A DNA stretch of 22,096 nt from Klebsormidium nitens. Taxonomy: Eukaryota; Streptophyta; Klebsormidiophyceae; Klebsormidiales; Klebsormidiaceae. The notes under the pieces were generated by a model. That model was not told the origin of the DNA and did not search any database. It saw only the letters and a program-made list of their open reading frames with translations. The stretch is from positions 1 through 22,096 of the forward strand of contig DF237899.1 of the NCBI GenBank assembly GCA_000708835.1, read 5' to 3'. Of this stretch, positions 20,819-22,096 are shown one piece after another. The position numbers and the translations under genes were made by a program. The stretch's first letter is position 1; each line of letters opens with the position of its first letter.

Positions 20819-21282
20819 AGCAACTACACCCACGATGGTCAGAAACGGGCCGCACAAATGCAGAGAAAAGGTAATTCAAGCGTACCGATTCTAAGGGTCC
20901 ATGTACTGAAGCTCTAATGCAGGTGCTGAAGGAAATGAAGACAGATCACAGAAGGCATATCCCGACCCTATTATAAAACTTGATGCTGCCATTTTGCAAC
21001 CCCTTTACGCAAAACCAGTGTTTTAGCTCAGCTGCATATCTTATACCCTTCTGTCGACGCGGCTCTCTTCCATATAAGCTATGCCCCAAGTGAGAGTGAC
21101 CGCCTCTCCCATCAGCCGTAGCTACGTCTGTAGCTGTGCAAGTCAGCAGCATGGCCGCCAGCTCATGCAGTGCGCGCGCGCCAGCCTGTTGCATGCTGCT
21201 GCCGCGCCTACGCGCGCGTACCGTACGTACCAGGCTGAGACGGACTCCGAGCCTAGGCCGCGGCTCGCGCCGCCGCTCGATC

Positions 21283-21304
21283 ATTCAAGTTCGCGAACTT
21301 GAAT
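21283..21304. repeat. 22-bp perfect palindrome
   Basis: Each half reads ATTCAAGTTCG from the outside to the centre, with no loop. A related interrupted hairpin, GGCTTCAA and TTGAAGCC around one G, lies about 80 bases away at 21383-21399. Both share a TTCAAG core. Confidence 0.7.
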
Positions 21305-21470
21305 CATCGGTCGCCGGGTTTCAATGGCCGGACGACTCTGGGACGCGCGGCCGCGAAGTGGCCCGACCGGCCGGCGAGAACAGGCTTCAAGTTGAAGCCG
21401 CGCCGCCGGTGCATGCCAGCACTGCGTGCGCATTGCGGATGATTGCCTACTACCTACCGTAGTACCGTAT

Positions 21471-21725
21471 TGGCACGACCCTTTCACACCAAAAATAATT
21501 ATTCTGGGCTTGTGTGAAAAAAATAAATAATTCTGAACAGGCCGGTGTGAAATTGTGAAAGCTGGTTAGGGTTGCGGTTCCATGCAAAAAGCAAGGTTTG
21601 CACTGCTAACTTCCTAGGGTTTTCTCTATGGTGTGAACTTTCGGAATTGGTCGGTGGGCTGGTGTGAAAAAATGAAAGCGAAAAAATAATAGTTCGCAGC
21701 GAGTAGGTGTGAAAGGGTCGTGCCA
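21471..21725. mobile_element. MITE-like element with 20-bp perfect inverted ends
   Basis: The right end GGTGTGAAAGGGTCGTGCCA (21706-21725) is the exact complement of 21471-21490. The 255-bp body is AT-rich and has no coding capacity. It holds further exact GGTGTGAA words at 21544, 21630 and 21661 and a near match at 21511, all in the same direction as the right end, like subterminal transposase sites. Both sides are flanked by TACCG/CGGTA-rich sequence, so the true ends may lie further out. A TA duplication is possible if one terminal mismatch is allowed. The superfamily is not assigned. Confidence 0.75.
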
Positions 21726-21772
21726 CTACCGGTAGTACGGTACTACCGGCAGTACGGCAGTACCGGTAATAC
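21726..21772. repeat. TACCGG/GTACGG palindromic cluster beside the MITE
   Basis: Overlapping TACCGG, AGTACGG and CCGGTA words form near-palindromes; 21729-21749 is a 21-bp palindrome with one central mismatch. Similar words lie on the other side of the element (21449-21469). They may be the outer part of its terminal repeat or a preferred insertion target. Confidence 0.5.
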
Positions 21773-22096
21773 ACTGCATGCCTATGCATGCGCTAGAACT
21801 TGGAGAGGGCACCAACAGATGGTTGGCATAAAATGAGCGGCCGAGATTCGTCACAAAAATCGCCTGCCAGATCGGACGGTTCCCACGCGCTAAAGGCTAG
21901 AGTTCCGGCACTTTGACGTTATTTAGGAAGCTTGTCCCGCAGAGGATTCCCTGTACGGCACCCCTGAGGTCGAGACGGGCGGAAACCAGGGAAACTTTTA
22001 CTCCGGCCGGGCAACCACATGATATAACCGCTCGTGAAACCGCTCGAAAACGACCCACGTTGCACGCTTTAAAACGAGAATTGACTAAACTACGTA
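21773..22096. other. Window end, no gene seen
   Basis: The last 320 bases contain no long open frame, splice pattern, RNA gene or repeat that I can support. Confidence 0.5.

Larger units (their letters stand above)
19586..21470. other. Intergenic stretch upstream of MYND copy B
   Basis: No gene is supported. A minus-strand frame at 19677-20027 contains one C-x2-C but no further zinc ligands. The promoter of copy B should lie in the first part. Further on there is a two-copy 14-bp tandem (GAGCGCCTGTA words at 20515 and 20529), a set of ACCC...AAAAC motifs, a perfect 9-bp hairpin at 20796-20818 and a 22-bp palindrome at 21283-21304. Confidence 0.45.

Noticed and set aside
21081-21462. Two overlapping Arg/Ala-rich open frames
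   Set aside because: They lie in CpG-rich repeat-like sequence and run into the MITE flank; no coding evidence.

Overview
The window looks like nuclear DNA of a green-lineage eukaryote. The genes are split by GT-AG introns, mostly with GTGAG or GTAAG donors and pyrimidine-rich TGCAG-type acceptors. One protein starts with an organelle transit-like peptide, plant-type telomere words (CCCTAAA/TTTAGGG) occur, and spacers are long. GC-rich exons beside moderate-GC introns would suit a streptophyte alga such as Klebsormidium, but that name is a guess. I see no operons, ribosome binding sites, tRNA, rRNA or CRISPR.

Layout. (1) 512-5793 (+): a four-exon gene for a ~1,144-residue, low-complexity, basic and probably nuclear protein that I do not recognise. 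All three introns keep the reading frame. It ends with three tandem 21-residue repeats. (2) 7514-12685 (+): a gene for a multi-pass membrane protein with a transit-like N-terminus. The model includes a 22-nt microexon and two homologous, phase-compatible terminal exons (11208-11398 and 12453-12685), so it could make 454- or 468-residue isoforms. (3) 14404-15869 (+) and 18067-19585 (-): two convergent paralogues with a long helical region and a C-terminal MYND-type zinc finger, each interrupted by one intron at exactly the same codon. One copy has lost the last zinc-binding cysteine.

The spacers hold non-autonomous mobile-element candidates: a ~255-bp element with 20-bp perfect inverted ends at 21471-21725, a ~243-bp element inside an intron of the membrane-protein gene (9961-10203), and a short foldback at 13878-14000. 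The last ~2.5 kb has no convincing gene but contains palindromes and a scattered repeated motif.

Nothing shows that the three gene groups act in one pathway. The most interesting points are the duplicated terminal exon together with the microexon in the membrane-protein gene, and the diverging zinc finger of the convergent MYND pair. All exon coordinates come from splice-site and reading-frame reasoning without transcript data.
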